Below the pieces are notes generated by a model. The model made no database searches, had not been told where the DNA came from, and worked only from the letters and a program-made list of their open reading frames with translations. From Catenaria anguillulae PL171 (lineage: Eukaryota; Blastocladiomycota; Blastocladiomycetes; Blastocladiales; Catenariaceae), in NCBI GenBank assembly GCA_002102555.1, contig MCFL01000121.1, positions 1-64,000 of the forward strand: 64,000 nucleotides of DNA, read 5' to 3'. Position 1 is the stretch's first letter. The number at the start of each line of letters is the position of its first letter. Shown here in pieces: positions 51,856 through 63,095 of this stretch. A program made the position numbers and the translations under genes.

Positions 51856-52467
51856 GATGACTGATGACGGCATTGGAGGATGTGATAAAAAGGGCGCCGT
51901 GGGCAAGCTCGAGCAGTCAAAGCCTAGCGATAGCGAGTGGTTACCGAATGCACATAGTCCATTCCATTCATCGATATTGATTGGGTGTTGCTGCAGTGAA
52001 TTATATATTTTTTGTCGCTCTGCTCATCTTACCTACGCTCGCTGCGGCCGTGATCGGCACAGTGCGTCGTCATCCGTGATACGCATCACATGACACAGGC
52101 GGGCGGATCCAAACACGGCGTGTCTTGAGTCAGTTGCGCTGACCATCCCATCCTTGCTGACTCAATCGACCATGACGGCCTTGTCAGGCCAGACACAGAC
52201 ACGAACCACTTGAAATGGAATTGAGTTGAATCATTCAACCAGCCATCGTCACTGATACCAACACCGGCACATTTGTCATTCCATGTATGTCCACCACGAC
52301 CATGTTTCTACGCAACGCAATGCCACTTGCCGCCGGACACCGTCACCTCAAATGCCTGCACCGACCGTCCCACTCACCTCCTCCATTCTACCCGACTGCT
52401 GCACATCATACAGAGCGTACTCTGACACAACGTCCAACCTCAACGACACACTCCACTTACCACTACC
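51856..52467. promoter_or_regulatory. Divergent promoter region between the TMEM184-like gene and eIF6
   Basis: 612 bp without a supported ORF. It contains an AT-rich stretch with tatatatttttt at 52001-52013 and ctcgctgcggccgtg, and a pyrimidine-rich leader (ccacttaccactacc) before the eIF6 ATG. No motif can be assigned with certainty. Confidence 0.5.
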
Positions 52468-53304
52468 ATGGCCGTCCGCGCGCAATTCGAAAACTCGGAC
52501 GACATTGGCGTCTTTGCGCGCCTCACCAATTCGTATTGTCTCGTGTCCATTGGCGGATCGGAAAACTTCTACTCGGTCTTTGAGGCCGAACTCGGTGACG
52601 TCATCCCTGTTGTCCACACGTCCATTGCCGGCACTCGCATTGTCGGCCGCCTCACGGCTGGCAACCGCCACGGCCTTTTGGTTCCAAACACGTGCACGGA
52701 TCAAGAGCTTCAACACTTGCGAAACTCGTTGCCAGATGCCGTGGCTGTTCAGCGCGTCGATGAGCGCTTGTCTGCCTTGGGCAACGTGATCGCCTGCAAC
52801 GACTATGTTGCCCTCGTCCACCCAGACATTGACCGCAAACAGAGGAGCTGATTGCCGATGTGCTCAAGGTTGAGGTGTTCCGCCACACGGTTGCCGACAA
52901 TGTTCTCGTTGGCTCCTACGCCGTCATCTCCAACAGGGAGGCATGGTTCATCCCCGCACATCAGTCCAAGATCTTGAAGAGCTCGCCTCTCTGTTGCAAG
53001 TCCCACTTGTCGTACGTCCTTTTGTCATTCATCCATCCTCCCTCAAATCCTCATTACGCGGTCCAAGAATCTGACGAGTCCAGGGATGCTTGCCTGTTTT
53101 TTTCTCTTATAGGCGGGTACCGTCAACCGCGGTTCCGATGTCCTCGGCGGTGGCTTGATTGTCAACGATTACTCTGCTTTTGTCGGCTATGCCACCACCG
53201 GTACCGAAATGTCTGTCATCGAGTCCATCTACAAGCTCCACGATGCAGGAAGCCAGGCCATCGTTACCGATATGCGTGACTCGCTCATTGATTCCATGAT
53301 GTAA
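52468..53304 (+). CDS. EIF6: Eukaryotic translation initiation factor 6
   Basis: eIF6 binds the 60S subunit, keeps it from joining 40S, and is needed for 60S biogenesis. Exon 1 52468-53011 and exon 2 53113-53304 with a GTACGT...TTATAG intron, about 245 residues as in yeast and human. It starts [20 protein letters not shown], then [99 protein letters not shown] and ends SLIDSMM. Two apparent frameshifts (about 52836 and 52933) each look like one missing base in a run (AAAA to AAA, CC to C). In so conserved and essential a gene these are most likely sequence errors. Confidence 0.97.
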
Positions 53305-53483
53305 AGGTACAAGTGGGCGCATTCTAGGTTGGCAGTGTGGATACGGGAAGAATGAGGAGAGTGATTTGAAAATTGTATGCATGTAATTCGTTTCTACATA
53401 AAATATCGACACATGGCCAGCACCGCACACAACCACCGTCAAAGGAACGAAACCGGGGCAAAAACACGCGATCAGATTTCATT

Positions 53484-56053
53484 TTACCACGCCGCGGCCG
53501 ATCCATGTGCGGACCGCCGCTCATTCTCGAGCGCCTCCATCTCGACAAGTGCTTGCTGGAACTTGATCCAGTCATCGTCATGCGGCAAAAAGTGATCGGC
53601 GAGGTCATACTGGTACACTTGTCCATCGGCACTACCCACAAGAAGACGCCGACCATCCTTGGAAAAGCTCACCTTGTTGAGTGCACGATGCGCCACGCGG
53701 ATTCGTGACACGTACAATTCCGTGTCTTGGTTCAAATTCCACAAGTCCAAATGCCCAGATCCGTCGACCGAGGCAAACACGGCTGGGTGTACTGGGACCA
53801 CGCAACGTCAAACACGTAATCCCCCACGTCCAAAAAGGAAAACAGTGGGGCAACAGGCGCGTTCATGCTGGTTGACGATAAAGTGCCAGAAATGGGTACG
53901 GTTGTGGAGGTGCTGAGCGCGGTGGGCGCCGTCGCGGTTGCGGCTCCTGCCTTCCGGATCCGCCATAACTTGATTGTCCAATCCATGCTGCAAGTCAAAA
54001 AGAGGTCCGAGAAAGATCCTGCGTGATCTGAATGGAAAGCGAGAGCAGTGACGGGAGCCGAGTGACCGGCATAGTGATCAACGACTCCGGCCTTGGACGT
54101 GGCACGGTCGTAACGCGAGACTGATATACGGTGCCGTGTTCAGTCCCAATCCACAAGGACGCCGTTTCATTGGGTGGCAGAGCAAAGCACGTGAGTCCGA
54201 CTTCACCGGGGCTGATGCCGCAACTGACGGAAATGCGATAAGGTTGCTGCGTGAATTGGATGCCTCTCGGCTCATGAGCGCGAACGCGGGAGGAATGTTG
54301 AGCTCGAGAATTTCTTGAGGTTGTGCGAGCATATCGAGCTGCCACGTGCAGATGGTGCCGTCGGAAGCCGAGGTGAGAAGCTGGTGGGCGTGCTCGGTTC
54401 CGACGAGGGCACAGCAGGTCACTGGGTGCGTGTGGCCCGACGCAGACAAGGGCGTCTTGAGCACAGGGTTGCGCGACTTTGAGCGGGTATCCCACAGGGC
54501 CACTTGTCCCGAGTACGTTCCGCCAATGATAAGGTGTGGGTGAAAGTCGGAGAACCGAATGGTGCGAACCTCGGATTGGCATGTGAGGACGAATTCAGGA
54601 CGTGTGGGCATGAGGAGGTTCCAAACGAGAACGAGACCATCCGACTCGGTCGTTGGGAGTACCGACTTGGTATACGCGGCAGCAAACAGCTCGGGAAACT
54701 ATTTGCAAACGTGCTGAAATGAGTCTCGGTCTCTTATGAAAGCAGGACGGACAATACCAAGCCGAGACATACCCTTGGGTTCCAGCTGAGGGACGAAATT
54801 GTCCTTCCCTTGGTGAACTGGTCGTGGTTAAAAGTCGTCACAAACTTGGCGGGAGCAAGATCCGTTTCACCTCTGGAGATAATGAGCATAAAGGCTCCCA
54901 GTTAACGCAATTGCAAAGAGATCAAGAGCAATGCAGAAACGGTAAGCTGAACGAACCCAGTTCTTTCGGAGTCAATGGTGTAGTCACGCAAAAAGTCAAA
55001 CTGTTCGGCAACGGTCAACGCCTTTTCCATCAAGCGTGAGGAACTGTCAACAAAGGATGAGAACTCGGTTGACGAAATCAACTGGCGAATGTCATCCTCA
55101 GTCAGGGTTACGGGTGCTGGGGCAGAGGCTGTCTCTGCTTGGGCGAGATCCGCAATTTGCGAAGTGGAAGTTGCGGCCGCATTTGTGGAGGCAGAAGCGG
55201 CTCGCTCGCGACTGTGAAGGGGAAAGTCGTGATCGTCTTGGGTCTGAATTTCAATGTCGTCGGTTTGCATTTCCTTGGAATAAAGCACACGCTCCTGCGA
55301 CGCGAAGCGATCCATGATTGCGTCGTAAGAATGGAATTGCTCACGAGACGACGTTCACAAGAGCATGGAGAGAAACGAACGACGGGAGGCAAGTCAAGGA
55401 TTACAATGTCGGAAGGTTGCAAAGAAAGGGACGGCCTGAGTAGGAGACAAAAAAAGAAGAAGCAAAAATGTCAATTGCCAACGTGATGGTACGTGAGATG
55501 AATGAGTACCCGACGGTCGCGAGCTGAAATTGAAGGATGTAGACACGAACTTTGCTGGTGGTACAGATTGTACGCCATTGTCCAGTTGAGCAACGGTGGT
55601 CGCTTGAATCAAGGGGGTGGCGCTAGTGGTTCCCAACGCATGAGCAGAGGCAGATGCCGACTCAGAAGCAGCAGACGCGGGGCGAATGGGCGAGGATGCA
55701 ATGGACGAGAGCGGCGAGTGGTGAATGTGCGAGTGCTGCTGCTCCGAGGTGGTGGTTGACAGAGCGGGCGACCGTGACGAGGCCGACGCTGGGCGATCCA
55801 GGAGCGAGGAGACAAGCGCATCCAAATCAGGGCGTCGGGCAATTGGAGCAGAGACAGAGACGGAGCCAGAGCCAGGGGCGAAATCAATGGACGAGGAAGG
55901 CGTGCCCGTCGACAGGCCCGAGGGTGCGGTGGAGGTTGCCGAGGTGGCGACGGAGGCGGTCGAGGCAGTGCGGCGTTCCTCGCGGGCGCGGCGCAGCTCG
56001 GCGAGCTTTTGGCGCTTCTTTTCGAGCTCCTCGCGGCGGCGTTCCGTGTCCAT
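53484..56053 (-). CDS. Cytoplasmic dynein intermediate chain (WD40)
   Basis: Scaffold subunit linking dynein heavy chains to light chains and dynactin. From ATG 56053: the classic charged N-terminal helix MDTERRREELEKKRQKLAEL, a Ser/Thr-rich linker, an intron (GTACTC...CTACTCAG), ERVLYSKEMQTDDIEIQTQ (light-chain binding region), LISSTEFSSFVDSSSRLMEK, then WD40 repeats: FHPHLIIGGTYSGQVALWDT, HTHPVTCCALVGTEHAHQLL, LTSASDGTICTWQLDML, LTCSMDWTIKLWRIRKAG, HPAVFASVDGSGHLDLWNL and RRLLVGSADGQVYQYDLADH. Two or more frame breaks (about 53800, 54600) are probably base deletions. It converges with eIF6 (180 bp between stops) and is divergent from the AtuA-type gene. Confidence 0.92.
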
Positions 56054-56353
56054 TGTGAGTGTGGGGGTGTGGGCCTTGAGTGTTGCGTTTGCTTTGAGAG
56101 TCTTTGGGATTCCTACGGTATCATGTACAGTATATCCACAGCCCTGACGGCCAATGACGATGACGATGACGGTGCCGGCTGTGTGGGTCTGGTGGCGCCG
56201 GCACGTGATTTGAGTCCCATGAGACTTTTTTTTTCACAATCCAAGACCCAAAGCTTAAGGCCCACAACCCTCAGCACTCAGCAGAGACGGGATTTACCAT
56301 GATGGGCACACAATCGCAATCAATACATACCACGATCAAATAAGTTACCAGTC
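56054..56353. promoter_or_regulatory. Divergent promoter between dynein intermediate chain and AtuA-family gene
   Basis: 300 bp. It contains gacgatgacgatgacgg, a gtatatcc element near 56128 and a T-run at 56227-56234. No ORF is supported. Confidence 0.5.
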
Positions 56354-58527
56354 ATGAATGACACGGCGGCAACCGACGTTTTCGGCACCATGCTCGACAA
56401 GGCTCCCAACGCTCAAGTCTCTATCGGATGCGCGTCCGCCTTCTGGGGCGACTCGCCAGCAGCTGCCGCGCAACTGCTCTTGGGCCATGGCTCGCTCGAC
56501 TTTTTGGCCCTTGACCTGCTCGCAGAGGTCACCATGGGCCTCCTCGCCAAGCGCAAGGCTGCCGGCAAGTCTGGCTTCATTGAGGAATTTGCCCAACGCG
56601 TCGTGGCGCCACTCTTGCCCGCTATCGCAAGCACTCGCACCAAAATCATCACCAACGCTGGCGGCCTCGACCCAATCGGGCTCAAGAATCTCATTGAGGA
56701 TCTCATTCGCAAGGCCGACCTCAGCATCACTGTCGCAGCTGTGGTTGGCGACAATCTCATGGACAATCTCGCGTCCGGGCACCTAAGCCACCTCAAGCCC
56801 TTTTCACCGACAAATGCCAAGGTCCAGGACGACAGTGACAGATTGCCCTCCCGCTTGCAAGACGTAACGGCTGCCAACGCGTACCTTGGTGCTTTCCCGA
56901 TCGTCGCCGCCCTGGACGCGGGTGCTGACATTGTTGTCACTGGCCGTTGCGTGGACTCTGCGTTGGTCCTTGGCCCACTCATTCATCGCTTTGGTTGGTC
57001 CCCTCGCGATTTTGATCAGCTCGCGGCAGGTTCACTCATCGGACACATCCTCGAGTGTGGTACCCAGGCTACAGGTGGCAACTTTACCGATGGGATGCGT
57101 TCCAGCAGCTCGTCTGGCGCCGGCTGGTCCAACATGGGCTACCCGATTGCGCTGGTTTCCCCAAATGGTGATGCGCACATCACCAAACTGGCGAAAACGG
57201 GTGGATGCGTGACTCGGCTCACTGTTGGTGAGCAAATGTGCTACGAAGTGCTTGACCCCGCAAACTATCTCCTACCAGATGTTATCTTGGACCTCACCAA
57301 CGTGACTCTGACTCAAGTGGACCACGACCTTGTTAAGGTCACTGGAGCACGTGGTCGCCCACCGCCGAATACTCTCAAAGTGTCCCTCATTACGCATGGT
57401 CCTTACGTAGTTACGTCCGAGCTGTTTTTGACCGGCTACGACTCACGGGGAAAGGCCCTTGCAACCGGAAATGCCATCATCCAGCGGGTCAACCGCTTAC
57501 TCCCACGCATCGCGCAAATCAAAGAGCCGATTTCAGCTTATCGACTCGAGTGCTTGGGTGTTGACGGGGTCCTTGGACCGCATGCGCGTGCCTCAGACGA
57601 TATCCCACATGAAGTTGTGCTGCGCATCACGGCCAGCCATCCAGATCGGCGTGCATTGGGTGTTCTTGCTATGGAGCTTGCACCAGTCCGTCCAGATTTG
57701 TTTTGGTGCATCATTCATGACGATCGTATTGATTCTAGCTCATCTGTCATTTCATCTAGTCGGCTACCTCAATGGCTCCAGGTATCACTGGCGCAGGCTC
57801 TGGTCGCCCCATTCCCACTCGACAGCTTCGCCACATTTCAGCGCTGATCCCGAAGGATACTCTTGCTCCGGCCCAAGTGATTGTTGGTTGCAGTTCGCCA
57901 GTCAAGGCTGTCTTCCCAAGCACTTCAGTCTCCAATGCTGTGGTGCGAACCTCAATTCCATACGAACCCCCTGCGCTTTCGTCTTGGGACGTGGTAGCTG
58001 TCCCCCTCATTTGTCTCGCAGTTGCTCGATCAGGTGCTTACGTCCTTGTTTTGTCAATTCTGCTGGATATGACCGTCTCTTACATTATGACCCAATTCTT
58101 GTCTTTTTCCGTTCGCTCAACAGGTGACAAGGGCGACAACTGCAACATCGGTGTACTTGCTCGACGCTCCGAGTTTTACCCTTACTTGGTCCAGGCATTG
58201 ACAGCAGACGTACGTCAAGGAATTGTTTCGCTGCAAGGAATGTCATTGTATACTGACCTCATTTCATACTCATACCATACATTCAAGGTCGTTGCATCCC
58301 ATTTTGCACATTTACTTGAAGGCAACGTCACCCGCTACCTGCTTCCTGGGTCGTCAGCCCTCAATTTTGTTCTCACAAAGTGCTTGGGTGGAGGCGGTTT
58401 GTCCTCGTTGCGCATCGACCGCCAAGGCAAGACGTACGGGTCTATTCTGGTTTCCACTTGCACCGTGCCTGTGGCTCGAAACCTTTTGCCCCTCTTGTCG
58501 TACCAACATCTTGTGAATAAGTTGTGA
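56354..58527 (+). CDS. AtuA-family (DUF1446) protein
   Basis: Member of the acyclic terpene utilisation AtuA family; in Pseudomonas AtuA acts in citronellol/geraniol breakdown, but the eukaryotic function is unsettled. The N-terminal domain has VSIGCASAFWGDSPAAAAQL, LDFLALDLLAEVTMGLLAKR, RTKIITNAGGLDPIGLK, DAGADIVVTGRCVDSALVLG and ECGTQATGGNFTDG. After a frame change near 57800 the C-terminal domain follows: LPLICLAVARSG, spliced over GTGCTT...CAACAG (58034-58128) to DKGDNCNIGVLARRSEFYPY, then over GTACGT...TTCAAG to VVASHFAHLLEGNVTRYLLP, ending in LTKCLGGGGLSSLR. The GDKGDN-NIG signature is complete. About 620 residues. It converges with the next gene (158 bp). Confidence 0.88.
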
Positions 58528-58684
58528 AGTTTCGTGTTTGCGTTCTGTCTTTTCGTTTCATCGGCTTTCGTTTACCACAAGTGGTGGGACAGGTAATTGT
58601 CTGTCCCGTGAATCCGTCGAGTCAGCGCTATTACATAGTGTGTGTATCTTTGTGCATGAACAATTCAATTGATTCCCAGAGGTT

Positions 58685-61223
58685 TTACAAGTCATCAAAC
58701 ATTCCTTTTGACGGCTTCGGCACGGCTTTAGGGTCGGCAGCGGCAGCCACTGAACGCAAACTTCCGCTATTCGAAACGCCACGAACTGAGGCAGACGGTG
58801 CCGCGGACACGGGCACGGAACGGGTCGAGACACTTGGCGAATGCTGAGCGGGAGGGGGTGGTGGTGGGAACAGGGTAGCTTCTGCCGGTTGGTTCGCGGT
58901 CACACCTACGGTCTTGCCAGCAGCAGATACTGATGCGTTCCCTTCCAAAACTGCGCGTGCAGCAGAGAGCACATTTTGAGTTTGATGGTGACGGGCAGCT
59001 CCGCGGGCACCACGTTTCGCAAGAGGCACAAATGCGTCATCGGGAAGGATAGGTGCAATGTTTGGAACGCCAGGCGCAGGGGCAACGGGAGGTGATCCTG
59101 GGTTCGATGACAACAAGCCTTGGCGGTCGGCCGACAAGGGTGTGTTGCCGATTTCGGCGACTTGGGTGCTACGTGAGGCCCGCGCTTGCTGCAAAAGGAG
59201 TCGCCCATCGGCGCGATCACTGGACGCACTGTCACCCTCCTCTTCTGATGCAACATACGCCGTATCAAGCTTGAGGCATTTGAATAAACGCCCGTGGACG
59301 TTGAGCAATGTCATGGACGCCAACACGACCAGCGAAATCGGAACCCAATCGTTGAACCCTTCGCCCAACAATGGCACCAGGTTCACTGTGCCCATAACCT
59401 TGGAAAAGACCAAATTGTCTGCCTCGGCAAGATTGGCAAAGTTCCAACACATGGGGAAGGTGAATCGTGTCATTTGCGCCGCAAAGAAGAGAAGCGACGG
59501 GACCGCGGAATGGTGGCCAGGAGCGAGCTGATGTACGGAAAACACGCGCAGCGAAAGCAATGGGACAAAGGTACAGATGGTCATGTACCCGACCGCGGTG
59601 ATGCAGGCTGCTTGCAAGACCGTGTACGAGTGAGTGCGAGTAAAGAGAGCGAGAACAGAGAGGCCCATGCTCATTGTCACCTCGCTCCACACGAGAGCAA
59701 GCGACATGACGCCGCATACGATGGAAACAGCGCGCAGGGTCCATGCGCGGAGATATGTGAACCAAATGAATTCGGCACGTTGCTGCCAGGGCGGAACAAA
59801 GCGGCCGATGACGTGGAACCGGCCGTCCGAGTTGTCTTCGTTGTCCAAAATGTCCTGATAGTAGAGTGCCGACTTGACAAGGTGATCCCATTTGCTGTTC
59901 GCGGACGCAATGAGTCGCCAAGTAATGAGCCTGAGAACCGATGCCTGCGGTGAGGTGGTGACATGGGAGATACGTACTACTTGCGGCGATTGTACTCCAA
60001 CGTGGCCATCTTCAAGCTCCGATGCAACTGCTGCAAGGCCTTGAGTGTGACAGAGCCGGGTTGTGGTCCAGACGGACTTGCGCCGTTGTTCCCACGGGAA
60101 AACCAGCTTGAAAAATTGAACATGCTCGATGACGTCGGAACAGTGGCAGTACGATGCTCGGCTGGCAGTCGAATGAGGAGCTTATCGACATATGGCCGGA
60201 CGTGGTCGGACACTGGCACAGTCCGGTCGAGTGCAGCGATTTCACGATAGATGCTTTCGAGCGAGCGGGTGGCGGCTTGTAAGTTGTCCCGGTATCGGAC
60301 AGCACGATATTCGAGGATCGTGAGCGACCGCCGAACATCAGCGGCGAGCCATAGTTCGCGAGGGACATCCACGATGCCGTAGGACAGACAAAGCACGAGT
60401 AAGATGAGACCATATGCGTTTGATAATGCCATGCCGATGGATTTGAGGGCAAGCCTGTCGTGCAAATGGTTGGTCACGGTGAACAAAAACGACATGCGAA
60501 ACGAAAGATTCACGCCAAGGCCATACCAATTCGGCGGACCGTTGACTACAGTCACATAAGCAAGAGTTACCAGAGCAACGATTCCAATCGTTCCATAGTA
60601 CCAAGCGTTGTATCGTAATGCTTTGCGCAATGACTGGAGTGCAGTGAAGCCACCAGAATCGCAATAGGATTGTAAAATCGGAATCGCAAACCAGGTTATG
60701 AAGAATAGGGTCCAGTAGATGGACTGCCAGATGGTGCGCAAGTCGTCTGAGGACAAATAGAGGAGTGGCGGGATGCATTCTGATGCCGCTGCGGATGAAG
60801 ATGCCTGTTCGACGCATTGGCGGTATTTGCTCTGTGACGGAGAGATGGGAGACAGGAAATCAGAGAAGAGTCGGTAAACTGAGCGAGTTAACACTCCCTG
60901 CCACAGAGAGAGAAACGAACCGATGTCAGGTCTAACGGCAGAAAGTACAGAATTGAAAAGGGCCCTGCCCATCCAAGGAACACAAAAAATCCAATGGCGG
61001 GAGGTGTTTCCTTTCTGTTTCCAAGCTGCAAAAGGGTCACCAAAGCAATCGACAGTACTGCCAACCAGACAATGATAATCCATGCAGTTCCTGTCGTTGA
61101 CGTGATGTCGATGGCCAGTGGTGGCGAAGTGGGCAATGTTGGTGGCGGTGGGGACGCGTTGCCTGGATCAAGCGGGACAGAGTCGTTCTGGAGCAGCAGA
61201 TGGAGCGACATCGTGAACTGCAT
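58685..61223 (-). CDS. LMBR1-domain membrane protein, LMBRD2-like
   Basis: Multi-pass membrane protein; animal LMBRD2 has been linked to receptor signalling, the role here is unknown. From ATG 61223 (MSLHLLL at 61208 is an alternative): TM TAWIIIVWLAVLSIALVTLL, TM AIGFFVFLGWAGPFSILYFL, PLDLTS at an intron (GTTCGT...CGTCACAG), SKYRQCVEQA, then the family signature IYWTLFFITWFAIPILQSY with GGFTALQSLRKALRYNAWYY, further TMs, an intracellular coiled region, an intron (GTACGT...CCGCAG), ASVLRLITWRL, four more TMs (AVSIVCGVMSLALVWSEVTM, FNDWVPISLVVLASMTLL) and a long disordered Ala/Pro/Ser-rich tail. About 830 residues, free of frameshifts in its main exons. Confidence 0.85.
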
Positions 61224-61807
61224 GGCTAACGATTGGGAGACTTGGATAATGGTAATGATTGGAGATTTACAAAGATTTCATTGAGTGATTGTTGCTTATC
61301 GTCATTTGCGTGACAGGTCACAGTGGTTCATGATTAAACCCAAAACAGACACACTTTTGATCGTACCCGTTCACAACGACGTTTTGATATCCGGAACATG
61401 ACGATTGGTGGAGTGTCTGCCAAATCCATTTGGCGTGAGCCTTCGTACATATTTAGTTGGCCTGAGAAGCAAATGAAGTTGTTCTAAAGCGAACAGCAGA
61501 TATACTTACCGTCGTAACAAACTCAAAGCAATCTCTCAATATTCCCGTTTCCTTTTTGTCCCCATGGTGTGTGCCTGGTGTCTGTCATCTCTCAATCATC
61601 CTTCAGCATTTCGCATGTGATGAGGACGCGTTCGTTGCCCCAAACAATGTTCCGACCTACCGACCGAGCATTTGCCAACTTTGACTGCACCCGACTGACC
61701 AAGTTCGCGCACACGTCAAGTGGAACTCAAGACGCCATATCGTGCGCCAGTCCAGGTCAAGGCACTTCCCTTGAGTCTTGAGGCATTGCTGCTTGAACTG
61801 CTGGGCT
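61224..61807. other. Intergenic region, no supported gene
   Basis: A short plus-strand ORF (61569-61781, 70 residues) shows no domain or coding signature and is not called. The first part would hold the promoter of the LMBRD2-like gene. Confidence 0.5.
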
Positions 61808-62163
61808 ATGGAAGACACTCAATATCAGCCTTTATTGAATGTCGCTGACCCTAGTTTTCTCGTAAGCCTGTCTCACTTCCCTTGATTGCACGTTTGGCGG
61901 GCTTGGTCGGTCAAGCCGACTTTGCAGGGGCGGATCCAGCAATCCAATTGCATAGTCGTCGAAGTTTTTGTGCACACACACGAGAAGACCCTCTTGCTTT
62001 TCTTCAGGTATTATGGGCTCGGTGGGTCGATCCATTTCATGTCCATCTTCAATCTCTCTTTCGTGCACACTCACGCTTGTCATTCAACGCAAATACTCCG
62101 AATCGCATCGTCTCTTCGTTTGGTGATCAGAATCCACATCGAACTTCTTCATCGAACCCATTA
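61808..62163 (+). CDS. Possible small spliced gene, unknown
   Basis: ATG 61808 opens MEDTQYQPLLNVADPSFL, followed exactly by a GTAAGC donor (61862) and, 66 bp later, a TTTGCAG acceptor (61927); exon 2 continues in frame to a stop near 62163, with GRIQQSNCIVVEVFVHTHEK and a hydrophobic TLLLFFRYYG. A second GTATTA donor could follow at about 62008. The splice geometry matches introns of neighbouring genes, but no homology is recognised and the real gene may have other exons up to 62688. Confidence 0.3.
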
Positions 62164-62211
62164 ATGGGAAGCTTGCACGTGCCGGCATAGCTCACGATCT
62201 AGCACATTCCT

Positions 62212-62688
62212 ATGTTTATCCCAAGTGCTGTTAACTACACCCTATATTTTCTTTGGTCAGTTTTGACTACCCGGGCACTTATTGTTTGTCAGGAAGCTTT
62301 CTGCCTTTTCCCCCACCACTTGAGACAGGTTCATCAAGCAACCGGCCCATTCCCTCCAGAAAACATCTCGCTGAAGCCGATTCTCAGGATCGAAACGAAC
62401 CATCGAGCAAATTGTTTCAGTGCACAACTTGATTTATCGCGGCAGCACATGTTGATATTGTATATGCTCGTTACTTCCTATGTAGCACAAGAGGGGGTAA
62501 CGAAACCAATACTTACACGACATGGCTTTCTTGAGAGTTCACGCGCCTTTCGGCCGTTGTGTGGTTCCGTTGTTTTCGCACTCTTGCTCATTATTCTAAT
62601 GTGTCTCGCCGTTCACCGCCGAGCTCGATTGTGTCTATGGCAAAAAATTTTGATCAAGCCTAAACAAATAAGTCCGGATAATAAATGA
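62212..62688 (+). CDS. Hypothetical ORF, 158 residues
   Basis: Open from ATG 62212 to 62688 with one clear hydrophobic segment near the C-terminus (VVFALLLIILMCLAV) followed by a basic tail. No family is recognised. It could be an exon of the gene starting at 61808. Coding status is uncertain. Confidence 0.25.
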   Translation: MFIPSAVNYTLYFLWSVLTTRALIVCQEAFCLFPHHLRQVHQATGPFPPENISLKPILRIETNHRANCFSAQLDLSRQHMLILYMLVTSYVAQEGVTKPILTRHGFLESSRAFRPLCGSVVFALLLIILMCLAVHRRARLCLWQKILIKPKQISPDNK

Positions 62689-63095
62689 AGCACCAAGTGT
62701 GCCAAACGCTTCATGCTTGTCAAGCAAACTGGAAGCGATGATGTCTGTATGCAGATGTGCATGATTCAAGGAATAGGTACTGAGGAATCAACAAAAAAGG
62801 CGGAAAACAACAGAGAAAAGAAAGAACGAGGGTGCGAACCAGGATCTCAGACGAAACAGGGATGGGAACGTGTATCGCCGTGAATGACGAACATCACGAA
62901 TTAAACGGAATTGGAAAGGAAAGGACGGCCAGGAGAGTAGAAACGGTTGCACAAGTGATGAGGGGTGAAGGCACACGAACGTAAAGCGTAAAGCAATAAG
63001 TGGGACGAATGAATGCGAGAAAGTAAAAAACCATGTGCAAGACAGCGAACCATAAAGTGCGATCGACTGAATGAATAGACATGACAAGGGCACCC
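62689..63095. other. Intergenic / 3' UTR, no supported gene
   Basis: AT-richer sequence between the hypothetical ORF and the stop of the glutamine-rich gene. A 103-residue minus-strand ORF (62788-63099) is phenylalanine-rich low complexity and not convincing. Confidence 0.5.

Noticed and set aside
52283-52821. ORFs overlapping eIF6 in other frames and on the minus strand
   Set aside because: eIF6 conservation leaves no doubt about the coding frame.
52468-53304. eIF6 as a pseudogene because of two frameshifts
   Set aside because: Both shifts are single missing bases in short runs, all conserved residues remain, the intron is intact, and neighbouring genes show the same error type.
56354-58527. 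Recent horizontal transfer of the AtuA-family gene from bacteria
   Set aside because: The family is best known from bacteria, but the gene has typical host introns and composition and lies in a normal gene cluster; no sign of a recent transfer.
58685-61223. SYG1/XPR1 (SPX-EXS) phosphate exporter
   Set aside because: First impression from several membrane segments; there is no SPX domain and the segments WTLFFITWFAIPILQSY and PLDLTS are typical of LMBR1-domain proteins.
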